This document shows, piece by piece, positions 27,337 through 29,771 of a stretch of DNA of 29,771 nucleotides. How positions within the stretch are numbered: position 1 is the first letter of the stretch; the number at the start of each line of letters is the position of its first letter. A model generated the notes under the pieces. That model made no database searches and was not told where the DNA came from. It worked only from the letters and a program-made list of their open reading frames with translations. The DNA is taken from NCBI GenBank assembly GCA_023427985.1, contig JAEYZM010000024.1, forward strand, positions 1 to 29,771, written 5' to 3'. Made by a program: the position numbers and the translations under genes. The stretch comes from Bacteroidota bacterium. GTDB lineage: Bacteria > Bacteroidota > Bacteroidia > Sphingobacteriales > Sphingobacteriaceae.

Positions 27337-28223
27337 ATGGAGTTAAGAAAAGCAAACAGAAGTCTGGCACGTATCAGACTTGCTATCCAAGGACCAAGTG
27401 GTTCAGGGAAGACTATGTCAGCGCTACGCATTGCGTTTGGCATATGCAAAGACTGGAACAGGATTGCAGTTATTGACACAGAGAACATGTCAGCAGATTT
27501 GTACTCGCATCTTGGTGGATATAAAGTCATAAACTTACAGCCACCGTATACGCCTGAAAGATACATTGAAGCTATTGACAAATGTGAAGCAGCATGTCAT
27601 GATGTAATCATCTGTGATAGTATTTCTCATGAGTGGGAAGGTGAAGGTGGTATACTGGATGTTCACTCAAAGTTGGTTGGGAACTCTTTCACTAACTGGT
27701 CCAAGCTTACACCACGACACAATGCTTTTATACGCAGAATACTTGGCTCTGGTAAACATATCATCACAACTATACGTAGCAAACAAGAGTATGTTATAAC
27801 TGATAAGAATGGTAAAGCTACACCTGAAAAAGTTGGAATGAAAGGTATACAACGTGATGGTTATGATTATGATTTCACAACTGTATTTAACTTGACATGA
27901 GTCATAATGCTAACTGCTCTAAAGACAGAAGTCAACTCTTTAGTAACAGGTCAAATTTTACACTAGATGAAAGCGTAGGAAATGCGATTGCAAGTTGGTG
28001 TAAAGATGATGAAGGTTACTCTAATGAAGAAATAGAAAACATGATAGGAGCATGTTAAACCCTTGATGAACTTAACTATCTATACAACCATACACCATGC
28101 GTTAGAGGTCATGTAAATGAGTTTAACCATTGTAGTGCAGTTATCAGAGGAGTAGCTAAAGAATATGATCACATAATAAAACAAGAAAATGGAAAAGCAG
28201 AAAAACTTAAATACATTGGGTGA
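27337..28223 (+). pseudogene. RecA-like AAA ATPase of mobile-element type, frameshifted
   Basis: The first 187 codons are open and encode a phage/mobile-element AAA ATPase: Walker A GPSGSGKT (19-26), a Walker B-like strand DVIICDSISHEW, and GSGKHIITTIRSKQEY. The frame ends at TGA 27898-27900. Moving back one base there restores the family's continuation: DMSHNANCSKDRSQLFS, then ASWCKDDEGYSNEEIENMIG. It meets one stop (TAA 28056-28058) and goes on with TLDELNYLYNHTPCVRG to TGA 28221-28223. So it is a roughly 295-codon gene with one frameshift and one stop, not a complete 187-residue protein. The ATPase core could still be made as a truncated protein. Confidence 0.75.
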
Positions 28224-28653
28224 GGTAGATGTCATCTACAAATATCACAGCAGCTTTGATGATAGACCAAAGTTATAGTCAGTATCAGAAACAGTAGAAG
28301 TTTTGTAAGATATTTACACTGAAAACAAACTTGCAATACAAGAGCAGTTTCTAGTTATCTATCTGAATCGATCTAACGTTGTCATAGGTTGGACCAACAT
28401 GTTTCTAGACGCAATCATTGGTGTCTCTATTGATACAAAGCTTATACTGTCTGCAGGCTTAAAGTTGATGGCATCAGGAGTTATAATATTACATAACCAC
28501 CCATCAGGTAACGTACAGCCTTCTAGAGAAGATGATGTAATGACAAAGAAGTTAAAAGATGCGTTAGAGCTACAAGACATAAAGCTGTTAGATCACGTAA
28601 TCATTTCACCAGAGTTTCGTTATTACTCTTATGCAAATGAGGGTATGATATAA
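28189..28653 (+). pseudogene. RadC/JAB-domain protein with two in-frame stops
   Basis: A single frame from ATG 28189 gives a full-length (154-codon) mobile-element RadC: MEKQKNLNTLGEVDVIYKYH, FDDRPKL*SVSETVEVL*DI, EQFLVIYLNRSNVVIGW, ASGVIILHNHPSGNVQPS, REDDVMTKKLKDALELQ, LLDHVIIS. The JAB metal-site pattern H-x-H-P...S...D is intact. Stops are TAG at 28276-28278 and TAA at 28306-28308. An open segment from ATG 28399 could give only the C-terminal 84 residues. It overlaps the end of the ATPase remnant in another frame. In Bacteroidota mobile elements RadC genes commonly sit in this kind of neighbourhood. Confidence 0.85.
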
Positions 28654-28760
28654 AGGTGCGTGTACAAGGGGGGAGGTGCGTAGTTGCAATATACTAAGCA
28701 TGGTCACTGGTGACTACCTCCTTTTTCACTTTATAAATAACTTGTACATTTAGACAGCCA
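28654..28760. other. Short non-coding gap in the island
   Basis: I see no gene. AGGTGCGT occurs twice (about 28655 and 28675), flanking a run of G, and there is a small inverted repeat GTCAC-TG-GTGAC near 28702-28713. The function is unknown. Confidence 0.3.
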
Positions 28761-28961
28761 ATGAAAGAATGATGTTACATTGACTTTCTGAACTCTAAAG
28801 AAGGGTTCAGCAAAGAAAGAAAGTGGTTCACTGGTACCAATGCCTATATAAAGTCGATATGGTGGGGCAGAAAGAATATAGAGAATTTTGTCGTTGACAT
28901 GGTGGTTTACTCTGATGTAAAAGAAGAGACATCTATATCAACACATAATAAGAATGTTTAA
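28761..28961 (+). pseudogene. Small mobile-element ORF with an early in-frame TGA
   Basis: The frame reads MKE*CYIDFLNSKEGFSKER, KWFTGTNAYIKSIWWGRKNI, ENFVVDMVVYSDVKEET, ending at TAA 28959-28961. The Trp-rich sequence and the NIENFVVDM motif resemble small conserved proteins of Bacteroidota mobile elements that I recall only loosely. The TGA at codon 4 (28770-28772) would block translation, and I see no good internal start. The open part is 62 codons. Confidence 0.5.
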
Positions 28962-29043
28962 CAAGTAAGCGTGCAAATAACAAGCACATAGAAGAGATTA
29001 AAAGCTGTAGAGTGTCTGTTTTAAAGGGTTTCAAGGGTTCTGT

Positions 29044-29069
29044 GCATCCCGATTACATCGGGAGGGTCA
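29044..29069 (+). repeat. 26-bp copy of the altered tRNA anticodon-arm hairpin
   Basis: These 26 nt are identical to 18120-18145 in tRNA-like copy 1 and differ by one base from 18189-18214 in copy 2. They contain TCCCGAT-TAC-ATCGGGA and the following GGGTCA. The next bases add an outer GCAT/ATGC pairing. The copy stands alone, without the 5' tRNA half, 39 nt before the GIY-YIG gene and exactly where the island seems to end. Confidence 0.85.
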
Positions 29070-29108
29070 TGCTTAGAACTTTTTCAATTTTGTACCGTAT
29101 AAAACACT

Positions 29109-29360
29109 ATGTTTTATATATACATTTTATACTCAAGTTATATTGATAAGTATTACATTGGATTCACAGAAGATCTTAATGATAGAATTTATAAACACAA
29201 CAATAAACATAGGGGTTTCACAGCAAGTGCAAATGATTGGGAACTTAAATATTCAGAAGAATTCATAACAAAACAAGAAGCAATAAATAGAGAAAAAGAA
29301 ATTAAAAATTGGAAGAGTAGAAAAATGATCGAAAAGTTAATTAATAAAGACGAATATTAA
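29109..29360 (+). CDS. GIY-YIG domain nuclease-like protein (UPF0213/YhbQ-like)
   Basis: This 83-residue protein consists of a single GIY-YIG domain: MFYIYILYS at the first strand, YYIG (15-18) for the YIG half, catalytic Arg26 and His30 (DRIYKHN), GFTASANDW, and the metal-binding Glu62 (NREKEIKNWKSRK). All key residues are present and the frame is intact. Members are common in Bacteroidota, but their role (DNA repair, tRNA or mobile DNA) is unsettled. As I recall, their annotated N-termini are often wrongly extended through tRNA-like sequence lying just upstream, and such a hairpin does lie just upstream here. Confidence 0.85.
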   Translation: MFYIYILYSSYIDKYYIGFTEDLNDRIYKHNNKHRGFTASANDWELKYSEEFITKQEAINREKEIKNWKSRKMIEKLINKDEY

Positions 29361-29374
29361 TATCTCAGACTATC

Positions 29375-29771
29375 TTACTTAATAATCCCTGATATCACAT
29401 TATTCAACTCAATAGGATCTTGTGAACCTATCACATATTCCAAGCCATCTTTGTCGGTGAGCTTTACGGCGTATTTACCGTAAGCGTAAAAGCGTATGGT
29501 GCCCTTTTTATGAAGGTTGTAAACGGGATTGTTGATCATGTATGGGCTGTATTTGACAATTTCGGATTTCCGAATACTCGATAAATCGATCTTAACTTTT
29601 TTAGTACTCCATAAACCCGTTAGGATTAAACTGCCGTTCTCAACGATGGTGCGATAATGTGTTAAAAATATAAACAAGATTGAGATCAACACAATTCCAG
29701 TCCCTACTACTAAAAACAAATCGGCTTCTTGATCGCGATTGCGTTCTTCTGAAATAAAATAAGCTGCAAAA
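29375..29771 (-). CDS. Small membrane protein with a PH-like domain (5' end cut by window edge)
   Basis: The frame is open to the right edge, so the start lies outside; about 131 residues are visible. The visible part is FAAYFISEERNRDQEADLFL, a membrane helix (LVVGTGIVLISILFIFL), then a soluble beta-rich domain: TIVENGSLILTGLWSTKKVK, IDLSSIRKSEIV, YAVKLTDKDGLEYVIGSQDP, ELNNVISGI. This layout (a probable membrane hairpin followed by a PH-like domain) is common in uncharacterised Bacteroidota proteins. The function is unknown. A TTG at 29717-29719 is not a credible start, because it lies just before the helix. Confidence 0.65.
   Translation of the reverse strand, partial: FAAYFISEERNRDQEADLFLVVGTGIVLISILFIFLTHYRTIVENGSLILTGLWSTKKVKIDLSSIRKSEIVKYSPYMINNPVYNLHKKGTIRFYAYGKYAVKLTDKDGLEYVIGSQDPIELNNVISGIIK

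Noticed and set aside
20436..28961. Stop-codon reassignment (TAG or TAA as Gln, TGA as Trp), as in some phages
   Set aside because: All three stops occur in broken genes and frameshifts are also present. The long hsd genes contain no in-frame stops. Ordinary decay explains it.

Overview
The window looks like a chromosomal segment of a Bacteroidota bacterium (Cytophagia/Chitinophagia/Sphingobacteriia-like; I cannot place it more finely). The evidence is the AT-rich composition, the ileS-dksA-lspA gene order, a PorZ-like type IX secretion protein with a sorting domain beside recO, an MbnP-type lipoprotein, YfhO and AsmA proteins, few Shine-Dalgarno sequences, and -7 boxes of the form TAnnTTTG.

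Positions 1-18000 are ordinary chromosome. On the minus strand an MMPL/RND-type exporter overlaps ileS by 4 nt. ileS overlaps a DksA-like gene carrying a very long histone-H1-like Lys/Ala/Val tail, and the 5' end of lspA follows after a hairpin. On the plus strand are porZ-like and recO, then a probable copper-related cluster: a small Cys-motif membrane protein, an MbnP-family lipoprotein and an outer-membrane-type protein. A bidirectional terminator separates these from a minus-strand run: AsmA-like, YfhO-like and a 2-oxoglutarate/Fe(II) oxygenase.

Positions 18050-18340 hold a compact RNA locus: a Bacteroidota-type promoter, two tandem tRNA-like copies with a rewritten anticodon arm and a ruined 3' half, one intact tRNA-Val(UAC), and a terminator. 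The altered anticodon-arm hairpin recurs as a 26-bp perfect match at 29044-29069, just upstream of a small intact GIY-YIG nuclease gene.

Between these lies an accessory island of about 10.7 kb (about 18340-29040). Its mobile-element backbone is rotten: a tyrosine integrase with three frame changes, an AAA ATPase with a frameshift and a stop, a RadC/JAB gene with two stops, a small ORF with a stop, and a DUF4268-like nuclease gene with in-frame stops. In contrast, a type I restriction-modification operon (hsdR-hsdS-HNH gene-hsdM) is open throughout, with 4-nt overlaps or 1-nt gaps. The HNH-type gene between hsdS and hsdM is unusual. An apparently intact lipoprotein gene also sits in the island.

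The right edge returns to a small GIY-YIG gene and a truncated membrane/PH-like gene. Main points of interest: the promoter-driven tRNA-like array and its link to the GIY-YIG gene; selective survival of the HNH-containing restriction operon; an IleRS with a swapped GIHH signature motif; and the H1-like extension on the DksA protein.
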